This document shows, piece after piece, positions 1-11,825 of a stretch of 64,000 nt of DNA. The notes beneath the pieces are model-generated. The model did no database searches. It was not told where the DNA came from and saw nothing but the letters and a program-made list of their open reading frames with translations. Both the position numbers and the translations under genes were made by a program. The first letter of the stretch is position 1; each line of letters begins with the position of its first letter. Source of the stretch: Clostridia bacterium (GTDB lineage: Bacteria > Bacillota > Clostridia > Oscillospirales > CAG-272); assembly GCA_017450945.1 (NCBI GenBank), contig JAFSSP010000026.1:19526-83525 (forward strand), in the 5' to 3' direction.

Positions 1-2
1 TT

Positions 3-578
3 TACTACGAAGACGAAAAAACCAAGGAAAACAAGCGCATCAAGGGCGGCGCGCTGATCGTTTCCAACCACATTTCCGGACTTGACTATATCGTGACGGT
101 TTACAAGTACTTCGGCAGAAAGATCTATGTGATCACGCTGGAGGACATCTTTCAAAAATCCGGGTTTATGCGTTGGTCTATGGACGTCATCGGGGCGATC
201 CGCGCCGACCGCGACATCAAGCGCCTGCGCTTTATGGATGAGAGCGTCAAAATTCTCAAAAACGGCAAACTGCTGCAGATCTATCCAGAGTCCGACACCA
301 TGCGTTCCGGCGAAGTGCAGGACTTTAAGCCGACCTACATTCCCATTGCCCTGCGGTCGGGAGTCCCGATCGTTCCGCTGGTGGTGGACGGACAGTACAG
401 CCTGTTCAAAAGGACGCATGCGATCGTTGGAAAATCAATTTACCTTAGCGATTACTGCAAATCCGCAGACCCCTCGCGCGATGAGATCCAACAGCTCAAC
501 GAGATGGTAAGAAACAAGGTTCTGGAACTGCAGGCCGAACTCGAGCGGCGCAAAGCAAAAAAGAAAAGAAGGTCATAA
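3..578 (+). CDS. 1-acylglycerol-3-phosphate acyltransferase family protein (PlsC-like), 5' end cut by window
   Basis: This would acylate lysophosphatidic acid or a similar acceptor at the inner membrane face during phospholipid synthesis. The reading frame is open from base 3, so the start lies upstream of the window. The catalytic HX4D motif is visible as NHISGLD near base 70. The second conserved block reads YPESDT where the family usually has an EGTR-like sequence, followed by the usual IPIALRSGVPIVPLVVDG strand (split: IPIALRSG, VPIVPLVV). The C-terminus is a basic tail (RRKAKKKRRS). Family membership is fairly certain; the exact acceptor is not. The gene ends on a strong hairpin shared with the convergent toxin gene. 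Confidence 0.85.
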   Translation, partial: YYEDEKTKENKRIKGGALIVSNHISGLDYIVTVYKYFGRKIYVITLEDIFQKSGFMRWSMDVIGAIRADRDIKRLRFMDESVKILKNGKLLQIYPESDTMRSGEVQDFKPTYIPIALRSGVPIVPLVVDGQYSLFKRTHAIVGKSIYLSDYCKSADPSRDEIQQLNEMVRNKVLELQAELERRKAKKKRRS

Positions 579-607
579 AAAAGCACCTGCGAGCAGGTGC
601 TTTTCTT
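577..607. terminator. Bidirectional terminator between plsC-like and ndoA
   Basis: The arms GCACCTGC and GCAGGTGC pair around a tight CGAG loop. They are flanked by A-run and T-run tracts on both sides, so the structure can terminate both convergent genes. Confidence 0.85.
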
Positions 608-612
608 TTGAT

Positions 613-1053
613 TTATCCGAGCGATTCCTGACGTTTGGGCGTTCTCAGAGTGATCGCCTCGGCGTTCTCCCGTTGCATTCTGGCGCGTGCGGCGGCGTCC
701 TCTTCGACCGTTCCAAGGCCGAAGCTGATCGAAATGGCGGTGTTGACGTCGCGCATCTGCCGCTCGTCAAGATGCCCCATTTTTTCTTTTAATCGCCGCT
801 TATCCAGCGTGCGGACTTGTTCCAAAAGAATCACGGAATCCTTTGTGAGTCCCACTTCCGAGGCGTAAATGCCGATGTGCGTGGGCAGTTTGGTTTTGCC
901 AAGACGCGAGGTAATGGCCGCCGCGATCACGGTCGGACTGTAGCGGTTGCCAACGTCGTTCTGAATGATGAGCACCGGGCGAAGTCCTCCTTGCTCGGAG
1001 CCGACGACAGGGCTCAGATCGGCATAGTAAATATCTCCGCGTTTTATGTTCAT
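613..1053 (-). CDS. ndoA: EndoA/MazF-family mRNA interferase (PemK-like)
   Basis: A 146-residue sequence-specific endoribonuclease of the MazF/PemK family, the toxin half of a classic toxin-antitoxin pair. The N-terminus ([20 protein letters not shown], then RPVLIIQND) is the canonical fold start and is very close to Bacillus EndoA. The later block [14 protein letters not shown] carries the conserved catalytic-side residues. A roughly 30-residue charged tail (from about residue 117) extends past the usual EndoA length. The start follows a GGAAGGAAG Shine-Dalgarno. No antitoxin gene precedes it: only about 190 bp, including the terminator of the next gene, lie upstream. It may therefore be an orphan or be regulated by a distant MazE/EndoAI. 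Confidence 0.9.
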   Translation of the reverse strand: MNIKRGDIYYADLSPVVGSEQGGLRPVLIIQNDVGNRYSPTVIAAAITSRLGKTKLPTHIGIYASEVGLTKDSVILLEQVRTLDKRRLKEKMGHLDERQMRDVNTAISISFGLGTVEEDAAARARMQRENAEAITLRTPKRQESLG

Positions 1054-1196
1054 CGCGCTTTACTTCCTTCCGGCTTTTCGGGAAATACTTGTTTCCCGTC
1101 TATCCCTATTTTTGCCTTTTTGAAGGTCTTTTTAATCGCGGAAAAACAAAAATCACATTGGAATTTTTTGTTGGTTTTCCTATTCTCAGAATATGC

Positions 1197-1238
1197 AAAA
1201 AAAGAGGCGTTTTCCAGTTGGAAAACGCCTCTTTTTTA
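1197..1238 (-). terminator. Terminator after the radical SAM gene
   Basis: A 13-bp or longer stem (GAGGCGTTTTCCA / TGGAAAACGCCTC) with a run of Ts on the minus strand lies directly after the stop of the 864-residue gene. It also separates that gene from ndoA. Confidence 0.85.
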
Positions 1239-1246
1239 GGATTCTG

Positions 1247-3841
<2,595 letters not shown>

Positions 3842-3851
3842 AGTTCTCCCG

Positions 3852-3879
3852 AAAACTGCCGCCCGGGGGCGGCAGTTTT
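3852..3879 (-). terminator. Hairpin between two minus-strand genes
   Basis: The 12-bp perfect arms AAAACTGCCGCC and GGCGGCAGTTTT are separated by 4 nt. They lie between the stop of the P-type-ATPase-like gene and the start of the radical SAM gene. The T-run is inside the stem, so this may be an attenuator or RNA-processing/stability structure rather than a full terminator. Confidence 0.6.
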
Positions 3880-3893
3880 ACCGAATGTAAAAT

Positions 3894-6782
3894 TTAGCTT
3901 TGATTGAATTTGAAAAGCACGATCCAGAAAATCAGCGGCAAAGAGAGAATGTGGAATGCGAGAAGCAGGATAAACCACACCCGAATATCGATGGACTGTG
4001 TCATGGAAAGGATCGTTGCAAGCAGAGCGCCAATCGAGGAGGCGGCCATTTGCGTCCAGAATCCGGCCGTGCGCGCCCGCTTAAGAGCGCCCGCGTAAAC
4101 GACCGTCTCGGCCAGGGATTCTTCTTTGTCCAGCGTGACGGCGGGAGCCTCGGTCACAGAGACCTCGGTCTCTTCGTCAAACGCGCCCGGCTTTGCAAGA
4201 ACGGGAGCCGGGTCATCGCCGTAAAGCCGCTTTAAGAAGGCTTCGGTCAGGTTGGGGTCGTAGGTGTAAACGCCGATGGTCGTGCCGTCGTCTCTGCGTT
4301 TCTTTAAGAGCGCGTCAAACTCGTCGAGTCGACGGTATTCGACCTCATAGCGCAGTTTCAGCACATCGTCGATGGCAACGTACAAAGTTGCCGAGTCGGG
4401 GCTTTTCCATCCCGGCTCTTCCTTTTGCGATGGGAAGCGGATCCCGTAGCGCACCAGGTATTCCCGACTGCCTGCAAGGAGGTGGTAACGGTTGTCCACA
4501 AGGGCTTCCACGCCGCCGTCCCGGATGCGGAGGATCGAGACCGAGGGATCGGGGCCTTCGGGGAAGAGCGGCGTTGCGATCTGGGCAAGCACACCGCCGA
4601 TCTTGCGGAACAGGATGCCGGAAAGCCGCAGATCTTCTTTGGTGTCAGAATCACTCCGAAGAGGCGTTTGCACGCACTTTCCCGCTTTGAAAACCCTGTC
4701 GTCTGAGAAGAGCAGGGCCTTTTTGCGGGTCAGTTCTTCCACCGATTCCTCGCCGATGATGGCGGAACGCTTGCGCGACAGTTTGCGGGAGGCAAGACTT
4801 GCCGGATAGAAGAAGGCAAAGATCGAGGCGAGCGGCGCCGAGAAAAGGAATGCGTTGATAAAGGCGAAAAAGATGAGCAAAATGTCGGGATTTATGCTGT
4901 CGCTGCAGAAAGCCCAGAACAGAAGCGCACTGAACACCGACAGCCCGAAGGAGAGCGAGAGTAAGATCGAGCACCGTCTCGTTTCGTCCGAAAGGTTGCC
5001 GCAACGGCGGAAGAATCCGGTAATGCGATCGACCGGGCGAATGCGGTATTCGGGTTGATCCGAGCTGTCGTCGATGAGGCTGACGATCTCTTCGCCGCGT
5101 TGCAGTTTCTTTTTGCGGCGCACGTAAGGATCGGGCGCGATCTTCTGCGAGGCGGCTGAGAGTACGAGGAAGGAGTGCCGCTCAGTCGAGAAGCGGAGCA
5201 AATCTCCCACGGCCGACAAAAGAAAGGCGAGCGCCGTGATCAGTCCGATTGCCGCGGAGGCGTTATGCAGCTGTTCCGGAATGGGGTTTGAATGCGGGTT
5301 CGCCGACGCGAAAACAAAAAAGAATACGAGGGTTTCGCACACCAGGGCGACCGGCAGAAGAAGCGCCGGGATCGCGTGCGGCGTCGGAGAGAAAAACAGT
5401 AGGCTCTTGTAAGCGCCGATCAGCGTTTTGTGCGAGAAGAGCGCAATGAAAACCAAAAGAGTGATGCTGATGAGAATCGGGATCGGGCGGAAATCATAGT
5501 ATTCATTCATGTTGTCGGCGGGGCGTACAAAGCCTTCAAAAAAGAAGACTCGCGCAATGCTGCAAACAAGCGAAAGAATGGAAAAGAGCAGGGTCAGTGC
5601 GGAACGCCAAAGTAGGTAAATTTTATCCTTGCGGTAGGCGCGAAGGATCTCGTTTCTTCCCTCGATCGAGCCGTCGTATTCCTTGCCCGAATAGGCGAAG
5701 GGGGTAAGATCCATGCGCGACGAAGCGGTCTTTTTGCGCAACTTGTATTTTTGTTTTCTGACCGTGCGGTATCCGAGCACCCGGTTGAGATCGTCCTCGT
5801 AGCCGAATTCGATCATCATGCGGATGTCCTCGTCCGAAAGACCGCTGCGGCGCTTGCGCTCTTCATCCGAAAGGGTGGAGAGATCCGGCACCGATCGTTC
5901 GAGCGTTTCAACCGAAGGCGCTTCCTCGGATTTTTGTGCACCGTCGGATTTCATGACCGGCGGATTGACCAGCGAGAGCTGCTCGGCCGCGATCGGCTTT
6001 TGCTCGCGGGCAAGCGGAATGGAACGCATGGGGCGGAATTCTTCCGCTTCGCGGTCGGGGGTCTGCGTTTGTTTGGATGGCGGGGTAAGGGAGGCCGCCG
6101 CAACAGGTTGCTCTTCGGGAATCTGCGATTCTTCTTCTGCCGGTTCTTCGGCTTCTTCTGCGGGAACCGCGTCTTCGGCGTCGGGCACGTCGATGGCGAT
6201 CTGGTTTTCCAGGCCCGCGTCCTCTTCCTCCTCTTCGGGCGTTTCGGTTTCCTCTTCGGATTCCTCGGACGCGCCCTCTTCGTAGATGAGGTCTTCGGAA
6301 AGCTCATCCTCTTTTGCGGACTCCTCTTCGGCCGATTCGGCCACAAGAGGCGATTCCTCGGAGAATCCCGAATCCAGCGTGGATGCGATCGCCTGCGTCA
6401 GTTCTTCGGCGCTTGGGCCTTCACCTTCATCCTCTTCGGATTCCTCCGGCTCGTCAAAGGTCGATTCCTCGGACTCATCGAGGGGTTCTTCCGCAAAATC
6501 CGGTTTCTCGGACCCTTCGATCAGATCGGATTCGTCGGGCTCTTCTGCTGTTTCAAGCGGTTCTTCATCCTCTGCGGCAAGGGGAAGATCGTCGGTTTCG
6601 TCTGTTCCTTCTGCTTTGGGAGAAACCGCGGGACGATCGGTCAGGCCGAGTTTGGTTTCGTCGGCTTCTTCGTCGGGCTCTTCGCTTGCGGGCGGATCCG
6701 GCTCTTTGACGCCGTAACGGTCTTTGAGGTTTTGCAGCATTTCAAACAGCTTTTTCGATTCCGAATCGTTTTTCTCCGGCAT
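3894..6782 (-). CDS. Degenerate P-type-ATPase-like membrane protein with long acidic N-terminal region
   Basis: 962 residues. Residues 1-300 are very rich in Glu, Asp and Ser and probably disordered and cytoplasmic. From about 385 several membrane segments follow (e.g. LLWRSALTLLFSILSLVCSI). The rest follows the P1B-ATPase plan but without catalysis. A YPAS segment sits where the CPC membrane motif is expected. FSDDRVF (about 690) replaces the DKTGT phosphorylation motif. GGVEALVDNRYHLLAGS (about 755-771) matches the nucleotide-binding domain, and YVAIDDVLKLRYEV with TYDPNLTE stands where TGDN is expected. No TGES and no GDGxND are visible. Two C-terminal membrane segments close it. Function unknown; a pseudo-ATPase with a scaffolding or sensing role is inference. 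The start follows AAGGAG. Confidence 0.75.
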   Translation of the reverse strand: MPEKNDSESKKLFEMLQNLKDRYGVKEPDPPASEEPDEEADETKLGLTDRPAVSPKAEGTDETDDLPLAAEDEEPLETAEEPDESDLIEGSEKPDFAEEPLDESEESTFDEPEESEEDEGEGPSAEELTQAIASTLDSGFSEESPLVAESAEEESAKEDELSEDLIYEEGASEESEEETETPEEEEEDAGLENQIAIDVPDAEDAVPAEEAEEPAEEESQIPEEQPVAAASLTPPSKQTQTPDREAEEFRPMRSIPLAREQKPIAAEQLSLVNPPVMKSDGAQKSEEAPSVETLERSVPDLSTLSDEERKRRSGLSDEDIRMMIEFGYEDDLNRVLGYRTVRKQKYKLRKKTASSRMDLTPFAYSGKEYDGSIEGRNEILRAYRKDKIYLLWRSALTLLFSILSLVCSIARVFFFEGFVRPADNMNEYYDFRPIPILISITLLVFIALFSHKTLIGAYKSLLFFSPTPHAIPALLLPVALVCETLVFFFVFASANPHSNPIPEQLHNASAAIGLITALAFLLSAVGDLLRFSTERHSFLVLSAASQKIAPDPYVRRKKKLQRGEEIVSLIDDSSDQPEYRIRPVDRITGFFRRCGNLSDETRRCSILLSLSFGLSVFSALLFWAFCSDSINPDILLIFFAFINAFLFSAPLASIFAFFYPASLASRKLSRKRSAIIGEESVEELTRKKALLFSDDRVFKAGKCVQTPLRSDSDTKEDLRLSGILFRKIGGVLAQIATPLFPEGPDPSVSILRIRDGGVEALVDNRYHLLAGSREYLVRYGIRFPSQKEEPGWKSPDSATLYVAIDDVLKLRYEVEYRRLDEFDALLKKRRDDGTTIGVYTYDPNLTEAFLKRLYGDDPAPVLAKPGAFDEETEVSVTEAPAVTLDKEESLAETVVYAGALKRARTAGFWTQMAASSIGALLATILSMTQSIDIRVWFILLLAFHILSLPLIFWIVLFKFNQS

Positions 6783-6817
6783 GGGTTTCTCCTTTCGTTA
6801 AAATGATGCGGGAGCGC

Positions 6818-7642
6818 TTACTCCCCGGGGTGGCGGGCCTTTGCCGCTTCCGAAAGCAGGATGGCGGCGGCGGCCGAAACGTTAAATGAATTGATTTTTC
6901 CGTAGAGCGGGATAGAGACCACGCGGTCGCAGTTGCGTTTGACCAGTTGGGAAACGCCGTCTCCCTCACTGCCCAGCACAATGGCGCAGGGGCCGGAAAA
7001 ATCGGTTTTGTAAATGCTTTCGCCGCCGGCTTCGGCCGCGTAAGTCCAAACGCCCTGTTCTTTCAAAAATTCCAGCGTTGCATTGAGGTTGGAAACTTTT
7101 GCGATTTTGATGTGTTCGAGCGCCCCGGCCGAGGCCTTTGCCACAACAGCCGTCACGCCGACCGATCTGCGCTTGGGAATGATGACGCCGTGCGCGCCGC
7201 AGCATTCGGCCGAGCGGATGATGGCGCCGAGATTGTGCGGGTCGGTCACCCCGTCGCAAAGCACGAGAAAGGGTGCTTCTCCACGCTCTTTTGCAACCTC
7301 CAGAAGATCCTCGACAGACACGTATTCGGTCTTTGCCGCAAAGGCGAGGATCCCTTGATGGGGAATGCCGCCCGAGAGCGCGTCGAGTTTGCTTTTTTCG
7401 GTATCCACCACCGGGATCTTTTGTTCGAGCGCCTCCCGGATGAGCATGAGGATCGAGCCCGAGCGGTCGCCGCTTTTCTGGACGAGGATCTTATCGATCG
7501 TCCGTCCGCTTGCAAGCAGTTCGCGCACCGCGTTCCGGCCGACGATCACGTCGCCTGCTTCCCGGGGTGCTTCCGGCGAAAAAGGAGGACGGTTTTTGCG
7601 TTCCCTGGTATTCTTTTTTTGCAAAGGCTTGGTTTCTTTCAT
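6818..7642 (-). CDS. rlmB: 23S rRNA (guanosine-2'-O)-methyltransferase RlmB / SpoU family
   Basis: A 274-residue SAM-dependent SPOUT methyltransferase that most likely methylates G2251 of 23S rRNA. The N-terminal substrate-binding domain starts at VIVGRNAVRELL and contains GGIPHQGI. The three SpoU motifs are all present: NLGAIIRSAE (about 136), VLGSEGDGVS (about 224) and IPLYGKINSFNVSAAAAILL (about 245-264). The first 25 residues are a basic extension. It starts after GGAGG and is the first gene of the minus-strand block, divergent from the yybS promoter. TrmH or another SpoU subfamily remains possible, but the N-terminal domain favours RlmB. Confidence 0.92.
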   Translation of the reverse strand: MKETKPLQKKNTRERKNRPPFSPEAPREAGDVIVGRNAVRELLASGRTIDKILVQKSGDRSGSILMLIREALEQKIPVVDTEKSKLDALSGGIPHQGILAFAAKTEYVSVEDLLEVAKERGEAPFLVLCDGVTDPHNLGAIIRSAECCGAHGVIIPKRRSVGVTAVVAKASAGALEHIKIAKVSNLNATLEFLKEQGVWTYAAEAGGESIYKTDFSGPCAIVLGSEGDGVSQLVKRNCDRVVSIPLYGKINSFNVSAAAAILLSEAAKARHPGE

Positions 7643-7806
7643 AGGGCCTCCGGAAAGTCTTGCGGGGGCAAGACCGAAGATGTTGGATCAAATCTATAGT
7701 TATCCCTATTTTATCACAATTCGGCCGCTTTGTGTAGCCCTTTTTGAAATTTGTTTTGCCGAATCTGTTTTTTTCGTGAAAAAATTGTAAAAAGTGGATG
7801 GAAGTG

Positions 7807-7835
7807 TTTACAAAGCGGCAAAGTTATGCTATACT
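7807..7835 (+). promoter_or_regulatory. Sigma-A promoter of the yybS-gdpP-rplI-dnaB run
   Basis: -35 TTTACA (7807-7812), 17-bp spacer, extended -10 TGC-TATACT (7830-7835), 52 bp before the yybS start. On the opposite strand a TAAAAT box with a TG extension (7708-7713) may serve rlmB. Confidence 0.8.
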
Positions 7836-7886
7836 ACTAAATTAGATAGCTATACAAATTTTCAAAATTTCGGAAAGGAGCGCAGG

Positions 7887-9107
7887 ATGGACCGGCAACC
7901 GACTCAAACTTCAATGGAACAGCGCGCCCCTTTTTCGGAAAACATCGCGGCCTGGCTTTCCTTTGCGGCGCTTGCGCTGGCTTCTGTCGCGGTCGCGTTT
8001 CCCGATTTGCCCTACATTTCGCTTCCGATCGCGGCTCTGCTGGTGGCCTATGTGGTTCTAATGACCCGGCGCCCCGGCCCGATTTTGATGGCCGCGCTTT
8101 CGCTTGCCCTGCCGGGATCCTTCTTCTTTGGCGGCACGCTTTCCGCCTTTCTTCCCGGAGCCTTTTTCCTCGCTTTGTATGTTGCGGTCGCCGCTGGCGC
8201 GTCGCTGACCTTGCTCAAAAAGACGCCTGTTTTCTCCCTGCTTGCGTCCGCGCTGGCCTTTGGCCTGTCTGCTCTGGTTTCGGGCGGACTGCTTGCCAGA
8301 GCGCTCCCGGCCCTCTTTGCTCTGCCCGCCTATCTGCTGCTTGCACTGGCGCATTTCCGCAAGGAGAGAAGATCGATCCAAGTCCTTGCGGCGCAGTCCG
8401 GATTCCTTCTGGTGGCGTTGGCGCTGACCGCCGCCTACTTCATCAAAACCTATGGCGCCTTGAACCGCGAGACGATCCTTGGCGTGATGGACGGGTTCCG
8501 AGAGCAGTTTTTGGAAACGCTCCGGCTTTTGCGGACCGAGCTTAATGCAACATTTGCGGAAGCAGGGCTTGAGATCCCTGCCGCCGTGCAGTCGCTTCTG
8601 GAGGACGCGACTCTTAGCAGTTTTGTGCAGACCGTCACGGTGCTGTTGCCCGGCGTTGCCGCCGCGCTTTGCGGTGTTGCCGCTTTTTTCGGGCAGTCGC
8701 TCTTTTTGACCATCCGGCAAAGGGAAGACGATGAATTTGCCAAAACCCCCGACGCGGTGCTCTTTTCCATGGGGATTCCTTCGGCGGTGGTTTACCTCGT
8801 CTCGCTCCTGTTGACGATTTTTCTCGACACCGGCTCGCTTGCCTACGCCGTGGCCGAAAACCTTTCGATCATCCTCTTGCTCCCGTTCTGTTTTTCGGGA
8901 TTCCAGCGCGTCATCGCGCTCATGTTCTTGGCTCCCAAAGGGATGCGATGGCTTTTCTTACTTTTGTTCTTCGCGCTCTCCTGCTGCCTTTCGGTCGGCG
9001 TGGTGGAGCTGCTTGCGCTTTACGCCGCTTTTGACGCCGTGTTCGCGCCGATCCGCAAAAAGGTGCTGTCCCGCAAAAACGGCGCGGACGACGGCGGAAG
9101 CGATTGA
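7887..9107 (+). CDS. YybS-like DUF2232 polytopic membrane protein
   Basis: 406 residues, almost entirely hydrophobic, with around eight or more predicted membrane segments. The C-terminal half (membrane segment, amphipathic stretch, GFQRVIALMF) fits the DUF2232/YybS family. In Bacillus and Clostridia this gene precedes gdpP, rplI and the replicative helicase gene, exactly as here, which is the strongest evidence for the call. The ATG at 7887 is preferred to an in-frame upstream start because a GGAAAGGAG site lies 6 bp before it. Biochemical function is unknown; ECF-transporter-like folds have been suggested for the family. Confidence 0.82.
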   Translation: MDRQPTQTSMEQRAPFSENIAAWLSFAALALASVAVAFPDLPYISLPIAALLVAYVVLMTRRPGPILMAALSLALPGSFFFGGTLSAFLPGAFFLALYVAVAAGASLTLLKKTPVFSLLASALAFGLSALVSGGLLARALPALFALPAYLLLALAHFRKERRSIQVLAAQSGFLLVALALTAAYFIKTYGALNRETILGVMDGFREQFLETLRLLRTELNATFAEAGLEIPAAVQSLLEDATLSSFVQTVTVLLPGVAAALCGVAAFFGQSLFLTIRQREDDEFAKTPDAVLFSMGIPSAVVYLVSLLLTIFLDTGSLAYAVAENLSIILLLPFCFSGFQRVIALMFLAPKGMRWLFLLLFFALSCCLSVGVVELLALYAAFDAVFAPIRKKVLSRKNGADDGGSD

Positions 9108-9142
9108 CCGATTCCAAGCGATTTCCAGGAAAGGAGATCTTT

Positions 9143-11338
9143 ATGCAGAAAAGACTAAGAAAAACAACGCAGAGTGCAGACCTGAGACTGCCGCTTGTCG
9201 TGGTGGCGGTCGTTGGCCTTCTGCTATTGATTTTTTACGTGATACTGACCGTTCTGACGCTGAAGATGATGATCATCAACTCTGTCGCATGGAAGACTCT
9301 GCTTACCTATGGCATTGTGACTGCCTGCGTTTATCTGATCATTGCCGGATATGTGCTGACCATCTATCTGCTCCGGCACAAGAGGATCACGCTTGCAAAC
9401 GAGGCCGCCGAGCTCATGACGACCGAGATCGGCGATATGTTCCGCTATGTGGTGAACATTCCTTACGCCATCGCGGACGAGCAGGGTATGGTGAAGATCG
9501 TCAGCAACCGCCTGCAGGAGATTTTGCAGTTTGCCTCTCCCATTTGTAACCAACCGCTTTCCTCCTTCTGCCGCGTGCCGATCGAGGATGTTGTGACCTA
9601 TGTCAAAACCGGCAAGGTAGCCGCGGACGTCGACGTTTCGACCGACGGTGTGGAGGATCGCCGCGAGCATCCCATGTTCACGATTCTGGATGGGCGGAGA
9701 TACGATCTGCGCTGTTTCGGAATGCGCTCGCACGGCAAGGATTATTATTTCATCATCTTCGACGATACCACAGAGCTGGAAGAAGCCAAGGATCGCCTGC
9801 GCACAGAGGATCCGGTGGTCGCCTATGTGGTCATCGACAACCTGCAGGAGCTCACGCAGTATGTGCGGGTCAACTACAAGACCGCCGTCAACGAGATCGA
9901 GATCCGCTTGCGCGACTGGATCGCCGGGATGAAGGGACTCATCCGCGAGTACGAACGCGAAAAATACCTGCTGGTCTTTAACCGCCGGGCGCTGGAGGAG
10001 TGTCTGAAGGATCATTTTTCGATTCTGGATACCATTCGCAACATCCAGCTTGGCGACAACAGCTTCCCCGTGACCATTTCGATCGGCGTCGGCGCCGTGG
10101 AGGGAAGCGTGGAGGATAAAGCAAGAGCCGCCAGCGACGCGCTGGATATCGCGCTTCAGAAGGGCGGCGACCAAGCGGCCGTCAACAACGGAAGCATCAC
10201 CATTTACGGCGGTCGTGTCAACGCCATCGGCGGATCGACCACCATCACGTCAAGAGTCAATTCGGCCTACCTTTGCAAGCTCATCAGCGAAGCCGGAAAC
10301 GTGCTCATCATGGGCCACAGAAATCCCGACTACGATTCGATCGGTTCCTGTGTGGGACTTGCCCGACTCGCCATTTCCGCAAGAGGCGGCGACGCTTCCA
10401 AGGTGCGTGTGGTCGTGGACCGTTCGCACGAGAATTTCCGTTCCTGCTTCGATATTCTGGGTTCATATCCCGAATACAGACAGCTGTTTATCAACGGAGA
10501 CACCGCCAAGGCAGACGCGGTGCGGGAGGATACGCTCCTGATCCTTACCGACGTCAGCAATCCGGCCAATACCGAGTCGCCCAAGCTCTTTGAAAAGGTT
10601 TGCGCCATCAAGAGCCCGGAAGGCGAGAACGAGCGCAACACCTGTCGGGTGGTCATTGTGGATCACCACCGCCGTCCCGACCAGCTTTACACAAAGCAGC
10701 CGCTTCTGGTTTACATTCGTCCCAAGGTGCCGGCCGCAGGCGAACTGGTCAGCGAGATGATCCAGCAGAGCCCTTACTACGACAAACTGCTCAAGGAAGA
10801 GGCCAACCTGCTTCTTGCCGGTATCATGCTGGACACCAAAAACTTTACGCTGGGCGTTACCCCGCAAACCTTCCTTGCCGCCGAGTACCTCTACTCGAGA
10901 GGTGCGAACGCCGACGTGGTCAAAGGACTCTTTGCCGAGAACGTCGAGGATCTCTACTCGATTTGCGACATCGAAAGTCACACGCGCATCTACCGGGGCA
11001 AGATCGCCATCACCTGGCAGAGTCTGGATCATTCGGCGACCGAGAACGACAGCGTCAACATGGCAAAAGCGGCAGACCGCCTGATGAACATCAAAGGCGT
11101 GGAGGCTTCCTTTGCATTGCTCAGGCATGAGGATACGGTTTCCATTTCGGCGCGCAGCCGCAACAAGATCAACGTGGAAGTGATCATGAAGCGTCTGGGC
11201 GGCGGCGGGCATTACGATATGGCGGGCGGCGTGATGACGCACACCAATCTTGAGGAAGCCTGTGTGCGTCTCAAAGCCATTCTGGACGACTATCTTGACA
11301 ACGAATATGAACAGGAAAAGGGCGCAAGGCGCGCCTGA
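9143..11338 (+). CDS. gdpP: Cyclic-di-AMP phosphodiesterase GdpP (DHH-DHHA1 family)
   Basis: 731 residues. It hydrolyses c-di-AMP to pApA and so controls turgor, potassium and cell-wall stress responses. Order: two N-terminal membrane helices (about 13-75), a PAS-like domain, a degenerate GGDEF domain ending at FPVTISIGVGAVEG (about 308), then the catalytic DHH domain: GHRNPDYDS (about 390), LTDVSNPA (about 470), VDHHRRPD (about 506). The DHHA1 domain has GGGGHYDMAGG (about 686). The usual DHH metal ligands appear intact. The ATG at 9143 follows GGAAAGGAG and is preferred over an in-frame upstream GTG/ATG. The position between yybS and rplI is the ancestral Firmicutes order. Confidence 0.95.
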   Translation: MQKRLRKTTQSADLRLPLVVVAVVGLLLLIFYVILTVLTLKMMIINSVAWKTLLTYGIVTACVYLIIAGYVLTIYLLRHKRITLANEAAELMTTEIGDMFRYVVNIPYAIADEQGMVKIVSNRLQEILQFASPICNQPLSSFCRVPIEDVVTYVKTGKVAADVDVSTDGVEDRREHPMFTILDGRRYDLRCFGMRSHGKDYYFIIFDDTTELEEAKDRLRTEDPVVAYVVIDNLQELTQYVRVNYKTAVNEIEIRLRDWIAGMKGLIREYEREKYLLVFNRRALEECLKDHFSILDTIRNIQLGDNSFPVTISIGVGAVEGSVEDKARAASDALDIALQKGGDQAAVNNGSITIYGGRVNAIGGSTTITSRVNSAYLCKLISEAGNVLIMGHRNPDYDSIGSCVGLARLAISARGGDASKVRVVVDRSHENFRSCFDILGSYPEYRQLFINGDTAKADAVREDTLLILTDVSNPANTESPKLFEKVCAIKSPEGENERNTCRVVIVDHHRRPDQLYTKQPLLVYIRPKVPAAGELVSEMIQQSPYYDKLLKEEANLLLAGIMLDTKNFTLGVTPQTFLAAEYLYSRGANADVVKGLFAENVEDLYSICDIESHTRIYRGKIAITWQSLDHSATENDSVNMAKAADRLMNIKGVEASFALLRHEDTVSISARSRNKINVEVIMKRLGGGGHYDMAGGVMTHTNLEEACVRLKAILDDYLDNEYEQEKGARRA

Positions 11339-11373
11339 ATCCATCATCAACCCACCGATAAGGAGAACACATT

Positions 11374-11820
11374 ATGAAAGTCATTTTACTTGCAGACGTG
11401 AAGGGACAGGGCAAAAAGAACGAAGTGATCGAGGTGTCCGACGGATACGCGCGGAATTTCCTCATTGCAAAGCGTCTGGCAAAACCGGCCGACGCAAAAG
11501 CCCTCAATGATAGGAAAATGCAGGAGGAAGCAAGACTCCACAGAATCGAAGAAGAGAAAAAAGAGGCAAAAGAGATCGCAAAGCGCCTCGAGAGCATCCA
11601 GGTCAAGATTGCGGCTTCTTCGGGAGCCGACGGTAAGCTCTACGGCTCGGTGACGGCCAAGGATATCAGCGAGCGCCTCGAAGCCGATTTCGGAATCGCA
11701 ATCGACAAAAAGAAGCTGGTGCTTCCCGACAGCATCCGCACATACGGAAAATATGAGGTGGAGGCAAAACTCTATCCCGAGGTCAACGGCAAGGTCTATC
11801 TCCTTGTCTGCGAAAAGTGA
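11374..11820 (+). CDS. rplI: 50S ribosomal protein L9
   Basis: 148 residues, normal length. The N-terminal domain opens [21 protein letters not shown] with DGYARNFLI, the classic L9 23S-rRNA-binding signature. A long charged connecting helix (about 45-75, Lys/Glu rich) leads to the C-terminal domain, which carries [10 protein letters not shown]. It starts after ATAAGGAG. Translation runs into dnaB with almost no gap. Confidence 0.98.
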   Translation: MKVILLADVKGQGKKNEVIEVSDGYARNFLIAKRLAKPADAKALNDRKMQEEARLHRIEEEKKEAKEIAKRLESIQVKIAASSGADGKLYGSVTAKDISERLEADFGIAIDKKKLVLPDSIRTYGKYEVEAKLYPEVNGKVYLLVCEK

Positions 11821-11825
11821 TCGGC

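Noticed and set aside
1054-1246. A hidden MazE/EndoAI-type antitoxin gene
   Set aside because: No same-strand frame of suitable length with a ribosome binding site; much of the gap is the terminator of the next gene.
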